Positions 25,199 through 33,419 of a stretch of DNA of 33,419 nucleotides are shown here, piece by piece (position 1 is the first letter of the stretch; each line of letters begins with the position of its first letter). A program made the translations under genes and the position numbers. Under the pieces are notes generated by a model. It saw only the letters and a program-made list of their open reading frames with translations. It was not told where the DNA came from and made no database searches. The DNA comes from Lysobacteraceae bacterium. Lineage in GTDB: Bacteria; Pseudomonadota; Gammaproteobacteria; Xanthomonadales; Xanthomonadaceae. The stretch is taken from the NCBI GenBank assembly GCA_004173415.1, contig SEHC01000006.1, positions 1 through 33,419 on the forward strand. The letters run 5' to 3'.

Positions 25199-26032
25199 CT
25201 CGGGATGCTGGCGCACGACGTGTTCCAGTTCGCGCATGTAGCGCGCCGCATCGGCGACCGGATCCTCGCTGGGCCATCCCTGCCACGGGGCTTCGATGCG
25301 CAACTGGTAAAGCCCCTGCCGGTCGCGGTGGAACCAGAACGGCAGCACCACCGCCTTGCCGCGCCTTGCCAAGTCCGGGGTCGCGGTGAGGGTCGCGGCG
25401 GGCACGCCGAAGAACGGCACGAAGGCGCTCTGGTAGGTGAAATTCTGGTCGGCCGAATACGCCACCACGCCGCCCTGGGCCAGGGTGCGCAGCAGTCCGC
25501 GCACGTCCTTCTTGGCGATGGTCCCGGCGAAGGAGCGGCGTCGCGCGCGGTCGAACATCGCCTCCAGGCAACGGTGGTTGTTGCGCCGGACCACCACGTG
25601 CACCGGCTGGCCGGCGAGTTCCTGCAGCAGGCGCGCGGCGAGTTCGGAATGGGTGAAGTGGCCCCCGAACAACAACACCCCGCGTCCGCCCGCGACCGCC
25701 GCGCGCAGGTGCTCCACGCCCTGCACCTGCGCCAGTCCGGCCAGCGACGACGCGGGCGCGTACCAGGCCCGCAGCAGTTCCAGCGCCCCGGTCACGGTGG
25801 CGCGCAGGTTGGCGCGCAGCAACCGGTGGCGACGGCGTGGGTCGAGTTCGGGAAAGCACAGCGCCAGGTTGGTCCGCGCGTAACGACGGCGCTTGCCCAG
25901 CAACGGCCGCAGCAACCAGGCCAGGCATCGCCCCAGGCCCAGCAGCAGCCCCTGCGGCAACCTGGCGAGGGCCGCGGCCAGCAGGTCCAGTGGGGCGATG
26001 AACCAGCAGCGCCCCGGCAACCGCTCAGCCAT
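25133..26032 (-). CDS. Second LpxL/LpxM-family lysophospholipid acyltransferase
   Basis: RRRYARTNLALCFPELD, H-x4-E in LFGGHFTHSELAARLL, ...QYLWVHRRFKTRPPG; paralogue of the 24222 gene. Confidence 0.92.
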   Translation of the reverse strand: MAERLPGRCWFIAPLDLLAAALARLPQGLLLGLGRCLAWLLRPLLGKRRRYARTNLALCFPELDPRRRHRLLRANLRATVTGALELLRAWYAPASSLAGLAQVQGVEHLRAAVAGGRGVLLFGGHFTHSELAARLLQELAGQPVHVVVRRNNHRCLEAMFDRARRRSFAGTIAKKDVRGLLRTLAQGGVVAYSADQNFTYQSAFVPFFGVPAATLTATPDLARRGKAVVLPFWFHRDRQGLYQLRIEAPWQGWPSEDPVADAARYMRELEHVVRQHPEQYLWVHRRFKTRPPGQPPLYS

Positions 26033-27341
26033 CGTCCCGGGCCAGCAGGCTGCCCGAATACAGCGCCGCCAGCAGCAACGTCAGCCCGCCCCAGAAGGTC
26101 GAATAGAACGCCAGGTGGGTATTGAACGGGAACACGGTGACGCCGAGGGCCAGCATGGCCGGACGGGCGCGATCGCGCGCCTCGGGCGTGGCATAGCGCC
26201 AGGCACGCCAGGCCAGCGCCGCGCCGGCCAGCCACAGCAGCAGGCCTACCGCGCCGGTCTCGCTGAGGATTTCCAGCAGGATCTGGTGGGCGTGGTGGGC
26301 AGGACCGTCACCCCAGGCCGGGGTCTCGTCCGGGAACGGATCGCAGGCCGGGAACTCCTGGCGGAAGTTGCGCGCGCCGACGCCGTTGACCGGGTGCTCG
26401 CGGATCATGCAGGTCGCCGCGCGCCAGATCTGCGCACGTCCGGACAGGGCCACATCGACGCCGCTCTCGTCGGCGGTCAGGACCCGCGCGGTGCGCTCGA
26501 TCCGCTCCTGGAACTGCGGCGAGACCAGGGTCAGCACCACCAGCGACAGTGCGCCGAAGGCGAACACCGCAAGCAGCTTCCTCCACCCCAGCAGCCGCCA
26601 GCCCGAGAACACCAGCACCAGGGCGAAGGTCAACCAGGCCGCGCGTGCGCCGGCCAGCAGGATCACCATGCCGATCGCCGCGGCGGCCAGCGACCAGCCG
26701 GCCAGGCCGAAGCGCCTGGCCGCGGCGAACAGCGCGAACGGCGACAGGCTGGCGAGGATCACCCCGAGCTTGAGGTTGCACGGGCCGAGGATGCCGCTGA
26801 GCCGGTCCAGGGCGGCGGTCTCGGCAGCCGAGCACATGCCCCGGCCACTGATCAGGTGCTTGAGCTGGTCGATGCCCCAGAACAGGGGACTGGTGCCGGA
26901 AGCCACCTGCAGCAGCGCGTCCACGGTCCACACCGCGACGATCACCGCCAGCCCGTTGAAGGTGACGCGGCGGCCGTGCTCGTTGGCCACCGCCGAGGCG
27001 ACCAGCCACAGGAACGGCAGGTAGCGCAGGCCGGTGGCAGTCTTGTAGAACGCGTGGCGTGCGTCGATGGCATCGAACGAGGAGACCAGCTGCGGCGTCC
27101 AGTAGGCGAAGAACAGCACGCTGGTCAGGGCCCAGGCCGGCCCGCTGAGCAGGCGGGTGCCGCCGCGGAACCGCACCACCAGCAACTGGATGATCGCGGC
27201 CAGCGCGCCCAACACCATCACCGCCTCGGCGTAGCCGGCAGCCGGCCACAGGGCGACGAAGGTCAGTACCCAGGCAGGCGCCCAGCGCCAGCCGTGGGCG
27301 GAACCGGCCTGCTCAGCGTGGAGTGTGGGGCTCGTCGTCAT
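26025..27341 (-). CDS. O-antigen ligase family (Wzy_C/WaaL-like) membrane protein
   Basis: Multiple hydrophobic helices; GARAAWLTFALVLVFSGWRLL, HPVNGVGARNFRQEFPACDP, GPAHHAHQILLEILSETGAVGLLLWL. Confidence 0.88.
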   Translation of the reverse strand: MTTSPTLHAEQAGSAHGWRWAPAWVLTFVALWPAAGYAEAVMVLGALAAIIQLLVVRFRGGTRLLSGPAWALTSVLFFAYWTPQLVSSFDAIDARHAFYKTATGLRYLPFLWLVASAVANEHGRRVTFNGLAVIVAVWTVDALLQVASGTSPLFWGIDQLKHLISGRGMCSAAETAALDRLSGILGPCNLKLGVILASLSPFALFAAARRFGLAGWSLAAAAIGMVILLAGARAAWLTFALVLVFSGWRLLGWRKLLAVFAFGALSLVVLTLVSPQFQERIERTARVLTADESGVDVALSGRAQIWRAATCMIREHPVNGVGARNFRQEFPACDPFPDETPAWGDGPAHHAHQILLEILSETGAVGLLLWLAGAALAWRAWRYATPEARDRARPAMLALGVTVFPFNTHLAFYSTFWGGLTLLLAALYSGSLLARDDG

Positions 27342-28449
27342 GTGCGAGTTCTTGGTAGAGGTCGAGCGTGGACTGCTGCATCGCGCGCAGGGTGTAGGGC
27401 ATCCTAGCCAATGGCGGTGGCCGCTGCCTGAGCAAGGCCCGCGCGCCGGCCAGCAGCGCGTCGGCATCGAACGGCGGCGCCATGCCCTGCGGCTGCAGTT
27501 CGGCCAGCAGTTCCCCGACCCCGCCGTGGGCCCAGCCCAGCACCGGGCAGCCGACCGACAAGGCCTCGATCACCGTGCGGCCGAACGACTCGGGCTTGCG
27601 CGACAACTGCAGGACCAGGTCGGAGGCGGCATAGGCTTCGGCGATGCGCGAGGTCGCCTCGGTGAACGCCACGGCGTGGGCGATGCCCAGCCTGGCGGCC
27701 TCGGCTTCCATCTCCAGGATGTAGTCCTCGCGGCCCGCTTCGCGCGCGCCCGGCAGCCACAGGCGCGCGTCGAGTCCGTCGCCACGCAGGCCGGCAAGCA
27801 GGCGCAGGCCATCGACATGTCCTTTCAGCCGCGTGCCCCGTCCCGGCAGCAGCAGCAGCGGCCCGCTGCCGGCCAATTGCGGATGCTGCGCGGCCAGGCG
27901 CAGGCGCAAGACCGGTTCGGGACAGGCCGCGCGCGGGAAGCGGGCCGGGTCGATCCCGCGCGGGATGACCCGCAACTTGCCCGGATCGGTGCGTGGATAG
28001 TGCGCTAGCAGGTAGCGGCGCACGGTTTCGGAAACGCAGACCACGCGCTCGCCGCGGGTCATCACCGCGCTGTAGCGGCCGGGCGAGTTGAGCCCGTGCA
28101 TGGTGGTGACGAAATGCGGCCGCCGGGACGCCGGGATGCCCTGCAGGGCCTTGAGGCCCAGCCACGCCGGCAAGCGCGAACGCGCGTGCACGATGTCGGC
28201 GCCCTGGTCCAGGAACAGGCGGCGCAGCGCCGGCAGGTGGCGCAGGCTCAGGATCGACTTGCGGCCGATGTCCAGGGCGACGTGGTCGGCGCCGGTATCG
28301 AGCAGAGCCGGCAGCAGGCGGCCACCGGCCGAAACCACCAGCGCGCGGTGGCCGGCCTCGACCAGGGCCTGGGAAATCTCGAGGGTGGATCGCTCGACGC
28401 CGCCGGATTCAAGCGCGGGGAGCAGCTGGACTACGGTGAGCCGACGCAT
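27313..28449 (-). CDS. Glycosyltransferase family 4 protein
   Basis: VVQLLPALESGGVERSTLEISQALVEAGH, DIVHARSRLPAWLG, PLLLLPGRGTRLKGH, KPESFGRTVIEALSVGCPVLGWAHGGVGELL. Confidence 0.93.
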   Translation of the reverse strand: MRRLTVVQLLPALESGGVERSTLEISQALVEAGHRALVVSAGGRLLPALLDTGADHVALDIGRKSILSLRHLPALRRLFLDQGADIVHARSRLPAWLGLKALQGIPASRRPHFVTTMHGLNSPGRYSAVMTRGERVVCVSETVRRYLLAHYPRTDPGKLRVIPRGIDPARFPRAACPEPVLRLRLAAQHPQLAGSGPLLLLPGRGTRLKGHVDGLRLLAGLRGDGLDARLWLPGAREAGREDYILEMEAEAARLGIAHAVAFTEATSRIAEAYAASDLVLQLSRKPESFGRTVIEALSVGCPVLGWAHGGVGELLAELQPQGMAPPFDADALLAGARALLRQRPPPLARMPYTLRAMQQSTLDLYQELAHDDEPHTPR

Positions 28450-28474
28450 CGGCAGGACGCGCGCGGCCGCCGGT

Positions 28475-28672
28475 TCAGTCGGCCAGGACGAAGTGCGAGC
28501 CGCAGTAGGGGCACTGCACTTCCCGGTCCGCGGCGGCTTCGATGGCCAGGTACACGCGCGGGTGCGAGTTCCACAACGCCATCGACGGCAACGGGCAGCT
28601 CAGCGGCAGGTCGCTGCGATGCACGGTGTATCGCTTCTCTGCATTGGCGGGCGCGGTCGCGGTGTGGCTCAT
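28475..28672 (-). CDS. Zinc-finger domain-containing protein (zf-CHCC type)
   Basis: 65 aa ...SCPLPSMALWNSHPRVYLAIEAAADREVQCPYCGSHFVLAD. Confidence 0.85.
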   Translation of the reverse strand: MSHTATAPANAEKRYTVHRSDLPLSCPLPSMALWNSHPRVYLAIEAAADREVQCPYCGSHFVLAD

Positions 28673-28764
28673 GGCGGCAGTGATCAGGGCAAAGAGGCGG
28701 CGAGTTTAGCACTTGCGCCTGGCGCCCCCCCCGCGGGGCAGGGCCGCGCATGCAGGCAAAACAA

Positions 28765-28795
28765 AACGCCGGCCGCGACTGGCGCGGCCGGCGTT
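28765..28795 (-). terminator. Intrinsic terminator of the yceI gene
   Basis: AACGCCGGCCGCG-ACTGG-CGCGGCCGGCGTT; minus strand continues TTGTTTTG. Confidence 0.75.
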
Positions 28796-28817
28796 CGGGG
28801 ACCGTGCGGCGCCGGGC

Positions 28818-29393
28818 TTACTCGGCCTTGGGCACACCGGCCTCGGTGGTGATGCGGATCTTGACCTCGTCGCTGACCGCCGGCGCATACAGGCCCAGAC
28901 CGAAATCGGTGCGCTTGATCGTGGTGCTGGCGTCGAAGCCGATGGCGGGCTGCTTCTGCATGTTCTCGCCGGCCTTGTTCAGGGTCACGTCGAGGACCAC
29001 CGGCTTGGTCACGTCCTTGATGGTCAGGTCGCCGGTGACCTTGAGCTTGCCGCCGCCCAGGTCCTCGACCTTGGTGCTCTTGAAGCTGGCGCTGGGGAAC
29101 TTGGCCGCGTCGAAGAAATCGCCGCTGCGCAGGTGCTCGTCGAACTTGGCGGTGAAGCCGTTCAGGCCGGACAGCGGCAGGGTCACGTTGACGCTGGAGC
29201 CGGCGACGTTGTCCGCGTCGTAGACCAGGGTGCCGTCGGCATTGCCGAAGTGTGCGCTCGGGTTGGAGAAACCGAAGTGGCTCCACTGGGCGATCACGTC
29301 GGTGTGGGACGGATCGAGCTTGTAGGTAACCGGGGCGGCGAAAGCCGAACCGGCGACAGCGAACAGGGCGGCGACTAGCAGGGTCTTGCGCAT
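28818..29393 (-). CDS. YceI family periplasmic protein
   Basis: MRKTLLVAALFAVAGSAFAAPVTYKLDPSHTDVIAQWSHFGFSNPSAHFG...GDLTIKDVTKPVVLDVTLN. Confidence 0.94.
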   Translation of the reverse strand: MRKTLLVAALFAVAGSAFAAPVTYKLDPSHTDVIAQWSHFGFSNPSAHFGNADGTLVYDADNVAGSSVNVTLPLSGLNGFTAKFDEHLRSGDFFDAAKFPSASFKSTKVEDLGGGKLKVTGDLTIKDVTKPVVLDVTLNKAGENMQKQPAIGFDASTTIKRTDFGLGLYAPAVSDEVKIRITTEAGVPKAE

Positions 29394-29454
29394 GACGTGA
29401 CTCCTTGGAATGCGTGGCGGGAATGGAAGCAGATGGGGAGTTGGAACGGGGTGA

Positions 29455-30048
29455 TCACTCGATCCGTGCGGCTTCGTCGAACGGCAGCCGCGGCGAGCGC
29501 GGGAATACGCCGGACGGGTCGCCATACCCAAGGTTGACCAGGAAATTGGACTTGATGGCGGTGCCGGAGAAGAACGCCTGGTCGACCTTGGCATTGTCGA
29601 AACCGGACATCGGGCCAGTATCCAGGCCCAGCGCGCGCGCTGCCAGGATCAGGTAGCCGCCTTGCAGGCTGCCGTTGCGGAACGCCGGCACGTGGCGGTT
29701 CTCGCGCGGGCCTTCGAACCAGCTCTTGGCGTCGGCCACGTGGGGGAACAGGAACGGCGTTTTCTCGTGGAAATCCTCGTCGAAACCGACTATCACGGTC
29801 ACCGGCGCGGCCAGGGTCTTGGCCAGGTTCCCGGCGTCCAGGGCCGGCGCCAGCCTGGCCTTGGCTTCGGCCGACTTGACGAAGACGAAGCGGGCCGGGG
29901 TGGTGTTGGCGGCGGTCGGGCCCCACTTCACCAGTTCGTACAGGGCATGCAGCTGGGCGTCGTCCACCGGACGCTCCAGGAAGGCGTTCTGGGTGCGCGC
30001 GGTACGGAACAACTGGTCGAGGGCGGCGGCAGCGAGGGGTTCTGACAT
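29455..30048 (-). CDS. Malonic semialdehyde reductase/nitroreductase family (RutE-like)
   Basis: [50 protein letters not shown]...[16 protein letters not shown]. Confidence 0.88.
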   Translation of the reverse strand: MSEPLAAAALDQLFRTARTQNAFLERPVDDAQLHALYELVKWGPTAANTTPARFVFVKSAEAKARLAPALDAGNLAKTLAAPVTVIVGFDEDFHEKTPFLFPHVADAKSWFEGPRENRHVPAFRNGSLQGGYLILAARALGLDTGPMSGFDNAKVDQAFFSGTAIKSNFLVNLGYGDPSGVFPRSPRLPFDEAARIE

Positions 30049-30198
30049 GGAATGTCCTTGGAAAGATGGAAAGAGGCCGGGGGGAGCGGAACCACGGCGC
30101 ACAGTGTAGACTGTCCCGCCTATGGCAACATCCTGACGCATCGAAACGGATTGTTTTAGTTTTTAGAACGATAAGCTCCCGTCATCCCGTAAAAGCCC

Positions 30199-31149
30199 AT
30201 GCATTCAACACCCATCTGGACCCTCACTGACGGAAACGCGGGTAACCGTCGCCAGGCCCAGGCCTTGGCCGACGCCCTGGATCGCGGCGCGGTTACCGAC
30301 TGGGTCCTGCAACCGCATCTGCCGTGGAGCGTATCGGCGCCGCGCAGCTTCGCCGGCGCCGAGCATGCCTTCGGCACGACCTTCACCCGCGCGCTGGAAC
30401 AGCCCCCGCCGCTGGCCATCGGCTGTGGCCGCCAGGCTGCGCTGGCCACTCGCCTGCTTCGCGATCGCGGCAGCAAGGCGGTGCAGATCCTCGATCCGCG
30501 CATCGACACCCGGCACTGGGACCTGGTGGTCGCGCCCGAACACGACCTCCTGCAGGGCGATAACGTCATCACCCTGCTGGGCAGCCTCAATCCGGTGGAC
30601 GATCCGTGGCTGGACAGCGCGCGCGCCGCCTTCGCCGCCTTCGCCGCCTTGCCGCAGCCGCGCACCGCGCTGCTGCTGGGCGGGATCAGTTCCCACGCGC
30701 GCTTCGATCTGGACGCCTTCCAGCCACTGGTCGCGCGCCTGGAGGCGGTCCTCGCCCGCGACGGTGGCAGCCTGCTGGTCACCAGCTCGCGACGCACGCC
30801 GGCCGATCTGCTGGCGGCGCTGCGCGGACGCAGCTTCGGCGTCCCGGGGATGGTCTGGTGTGGCGAGGCCGATGGCCCCAACCCCTACGACGGCCTGCTG
30901 GCCTGGGCCGACCGCATCGTCTGCTCGCCGGATTCGGTGAACATGGTGTCCGAGGCCAGCGCGACCCATGCGCCGGTATTCGTTTCCGATCCCTGGCGGG
31001 TCAGCGGGCGGCCGCGCAGGTTCCTGGATTCGATGCTGGCCCTGGGCCGGGTACGCGAAATGGATGCGCGACTGGATCCATTCCCGGCCCAACCGCTGCG
31101 CGAGACCGGGCGCGTGGCCGCGCTGGTCAGGCAGCGGCTGGCCCTGTAA
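30199..31149 (+). CDS. Mitochondrial fission ELM1 family protein (DUF1022-like)
   Basis: PIWTLTDGNAGNRRQAQALADAL, IGCGRQAALATRLL, LLLGGISSHARFDL, CSPDSVNMVSEASATHAPVFV. Confidence 0.88.
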   Translation: MHSTPIWTLTDGNAGNRRQAQALADALDRGAVTDWVLQPHLPWSVSAPRSFAGAEHAFGTTFTRALEQPPPLAIGCGRQAALATRLLRDRGSKAVQILDPRIDTRHWDLVVAPEHDLLQGDNVITLLGSLNPVDDPWLDSARAAFAAFAALPQPRTALLLGGISSHARFDLDAFQPLVARLEAVLARDGGSLLVTSSRRTPADLLAALRGRSFGVPGMVWCGEADGPNPYDGLLAWADRIVCSPDSVNMVSEASATHAPVFVSDPWRVSGRPRRFLDSMLALGRVREMDARLDPFPAQPLRETGRVAALVRQRLAL

Positions 31150-31157
31150 TCGCCGCG

Positions 31158-33419
31158 CTAGCCTGACAGGGCCGCTCCGGCCTGCTCGAAACGCAAGCCG
31201 AACGCAGCCACCGCGCGGGCGACCAGTTCGCGGTCCGCATCGAGCTGGGCGCCACGGGCCAGCAAGCGCGGACGCCGGTCAAGGGTGCAGGCCAGGCCTT
31301 CGGCGACGAAGCCGGCATGCGCCTGTTGCAGGCCCCTCGCCTGTGCCTCGTCCAGGATCGCCGCCGCGCGCAAGGCCTCGACCAGTGCCTGGCTGTTGCG
31401 TGGCCATGCCAGTCCGGGATGCGCGGCGGAGTGGCGCAGGACCAGGTACTGCAGCAGGAACTCCAGGTCGACCAGGCCGCCGGCCCCCTGCTTCAGGTCG
31501 AAGCGCGCGGCGTCGCTGCGATCCAGCTCGGCGCGCATCTTGGCCCGCATGCCGCCCACTTCGGCCGCCAACTCGCGCGGATCGCGTCGCTGGCCCAGGA
31601 TCTGGTTGCGGATCGACTCGAACTCCGCCAGCAGCGCGGCATCGCCGGCGATGCCGCGGGCGCGCACCAGCGCCTGGTGCTCCCAGGTCCAGGCACGCTC
31701 GCGCTGGTATTCGCGATAACTGGCCAGCGACGACACCAGCAGGCCCTTGGCCCCGTCCGGGCGCAGGCGCACGTCCACGTCGTAGAGCCTCCCTGCCCCG
31801 GTCTCGGCACCCAGCAGGGCCACCAGTTTCTGCGCCAGGCGCGCATACCAGCGCCCCGCCTCCAGCGGCCGGCGGCCATCGGAAACGGTCGCCGGATCGG
31901 CATCGAACAGGAACACCAGGTCCAGGTCGGAACCGAAGCCGAGCTCCTCGCCGCCCAGGCTGCCGTAACCGATCACCGCGAAGCTGCCGCCAGCGACCGC
32001 GCCGTGGGCGTGGGTCACTTCGGCGGTGGCCATGCCCAGGACCACGCGCACCACTTCCTCGGCCAGGCAGGCCAGTTGCCGGGCGCCCTCGCTGGCCGGC
32101 TGGCGCTGGTCCAGGGTGGCCAGGGCGATGCGGAAACCCAGCGCCAGGCGTTTTTCGTTGAGCAGGCGCAAGGCCGCCTCCGGATCCTCCTCGCGCAGCG
32201 CCTGTTCGCATTCCTCGCGCATTCCCTCGCGGCCGGGGATGGGTCCACCGACGCGGGTGTCCAGCAATTCGTCCAGCAGCAGTGGATACAGGGCCAGGCG
32301 TTCGCCCAGCAAAGCGCTTCGCGCCAGCACGTCGACCAGCCGGTGCAGTGCGCTGGGCTGCTCGTCGAGCAGGGCCAGGTAGCTGGTCCGGCGCAGGATC
32401 GCGCGCAGCAGCAGCAACAGCCGCCGCAGCGCGGGGTCGGGCTGGCTGGAGCGCGCGGCCGCCTCGAGCAGCGCCGGCAGGACACGGTCCAGGCGCGCGC
32501 GCGCGGTGTCGGAAAGGCCAAGCACGCCACTGGAATTGGCGAAATCGCGCAGCGCGGCATCGGCGCCGGCGGCATCGGCGAACCCGGCGGCGGCCAGCAA
32601 TCCGGCCTGGTCCACCTCCCCGGCGGCCGCCAGCGCGCGCCAGTACCCGGCCAGCGCGCCCGGCGCGGCCTCGCCGCCGCGCGGCGCCAGCAACTCGCCG
32701 AATTCGCCGGCCACGCGCGTCCGTTGCACCTGCAATGCCTGCTCCAGCGCGGGCCAGTCCGCATGGTCCAGGCCGTGGGCGATCCGCGCCCGCTCCAGCG
32801 GGTCCTGCGGCAAGGCGTGGGTCTGCGCATCGCGCAGCATCTGCAGGCGGTTCTCGAGCTTGCGCAGGAAGCGGTAGGCATGGGTCAGCGCGGCCCCGTT
32901 CTCTTCGGTGATCCGTCGCGATTCCACCAGCGCGCGCAGCGCCGGCAGCAGGCGCCGTTCGCGCAGCGCGGCGTCGCGGCCGCCATGGATCAGCTGCAGG
33001 GCCTGGGCCAGGAATTCGATCTCGCGGATGCCACCGGGCCCGCGCTTGATGTCATCGGCCATTTCGCGGCGCGCCACTTCGGCCGCGATCGCCGCCTTCA
33101 TCTCGCGCAGGCCGTCCAGCGCGGTGAAGTCCAGGTAGCGCCGGTACACGAACGGGCGCAGCGTCTGCAGCCATTGCTCGCCGGCGTGGATGTCGCCGGC
33201 CACCGCGCGCGCCTTCAACCACGCATAGCGCTCCCAGTCGCGGCCTTCGCGCTGGAAGTACTGGTCCATGCCGGCGAAGGACAGGGCCACGCGCCCGGCA
33301 TTGCCGAACGGCCGCAGGCGCAGGTCGACGCGGTGGCAGAAGCCGTCCACCGTGGTCTCGTCCAGCAGCTTGGCCAGGCGCTGCCCGAGCCGGGCGAAAT
33401 AATCCTCCGCCGCCAGCGG
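31158..33419 (-). CDS. glnE: Bifunctional [glutamine synthetase] adenylyltransferase/deadenylylase, partial (5' end beyond window)
   Basis: Frame stays open to the window edge: ...[24 protein letters not shown]...[23 protein letters not shown]...[22 protein letters not shown]...[18 protein letters not shown]. Confidence 0.96.
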   Translation of the reverse strand, partial: PLAAEDYFARLGQRLAKLLDETTVDGFCHRVDLRLRPFGNAGRVALSFAGMDQYFQREGRDWERYAWLKARAVAGDIHAGEQWLQTLRPFVYRRYLDFTALDGLREMKAAIAAEVARREMADDIKRGPGGIREIEFLAQALQLIHGGRDAALRERRLLPALRALVESRRITEENGAALTHAYRFLRKLENRLQMLRDAQTHALPQDPLERARIAHGLDHADWPALEQALQVQRTRVAGEFGELLAPRGGEAAPGALAGYWRALAAAGEVDQAGLLAAAGFADAAGADAALRDFANSSGVLGLSDTARARLDRVLPALLEAAARSSQPDPALRRLLLLLRAILRRTSYLALLDEQPSALHRLVDVLARSALLGERLALYPLLLDELLDTRVGGPIPGREGMREECEQALREEDPEAALRLLNEKRLALGFRIALATLDQRQPASEGARQLACLAEEVVRVVLGMATAEVTHAHGAVAGGSFAVIGYGSLGGEELGFGSDLDLVFLFDADPATVSDGRRPLEAGRWYARLAQKLVALLGAETGAGRLYDVDVRLRPDGAKGLLVSSLASYREYQRERAWTWEHQALVRARGIAGDAALLAEFESIRNQILGQRRDPRELAAEVGGMRAKMRAELDRSDAARFDLKQGAGGLVDLEFLLQYLVLRHSAAHPGLAWPRNSQALVEALRAAAILDEAQARGLQQAHAGFVAEGLACTLDRRPRLLARGAQLDADRELVARAVAAFGLRFEQAGAALSG

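Noticed and set aside
25893-27407. 504-aa plus-strand ORF opposite the O-antigen ligase
   Set aside because: Gln/Arg/Gly/His-rich antisense translation; the opposite strand encodes a plausible polytopic membrane protein.
28725-28732. Run of eight C upstream of the zinc-finger gene as a possible phase-variation tract
   Set aside because: Short, outside coding sequence and between a terminator and the gene; no evidence of slippage, so not raised as a finding.
30626-30655. Tandem GCCGCCTTC repeat in the ELM1-family gene
   Set aside because: Three in-frame Ala-Ala-Phe-type codon groups inside a helix-like region; ordinary high-GC coding bias.

Overview
High-GC gammaproteobacterial chromosomal window. 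Gene content and protein style suggest Xanthomonadaceae (Lysobacter/Luteimonas/Pseudoxanthomonas-like); this is inference, no search was run. About 30 coding genes are supported, most of them ordinary: lytic transglycosylase (partial), Gfo/Idh/MocA oxidoreductase, LytS/LytTR-type two-component pair, 6-phosphogluconate dehydrogenase, apt, EF-hand protein, DUF1456 protein, YghX-like dienelactone hydrolase, secreted PA-domain metallopeptidase with a coupled small secreted protein, RND permease with TetR regulator, pcm, tolC, waaA, two lauroyl-type acyltransferases, O-antigen ligase, GT4, zinc-finger protein, YceI, RutE-like nitroreductase, ELM1-family protein and glnE (partial). I saw no tRNA, rRNA, CRISPR or IS element. 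I did not find an unambiguous new system. The best second-look items are: (1) an RND adaptor gene that looks broken by two deletions beside an intact permease; (2) a metzincin-like protease whose zinc site appears split by an inserted PA domain, coupled by an ATGA overlap to a small secreted protein; (3) a 10-bp direct repeat with 20-bp periodicity upstream of the LytTR two-component operon, resembling AlgR-type sites; (4) a series of perfect hairpins/palindromes in the apt leader; (5) a convergent, overlapping pair of paralogous acyltransferases that forms an inverted repeat.
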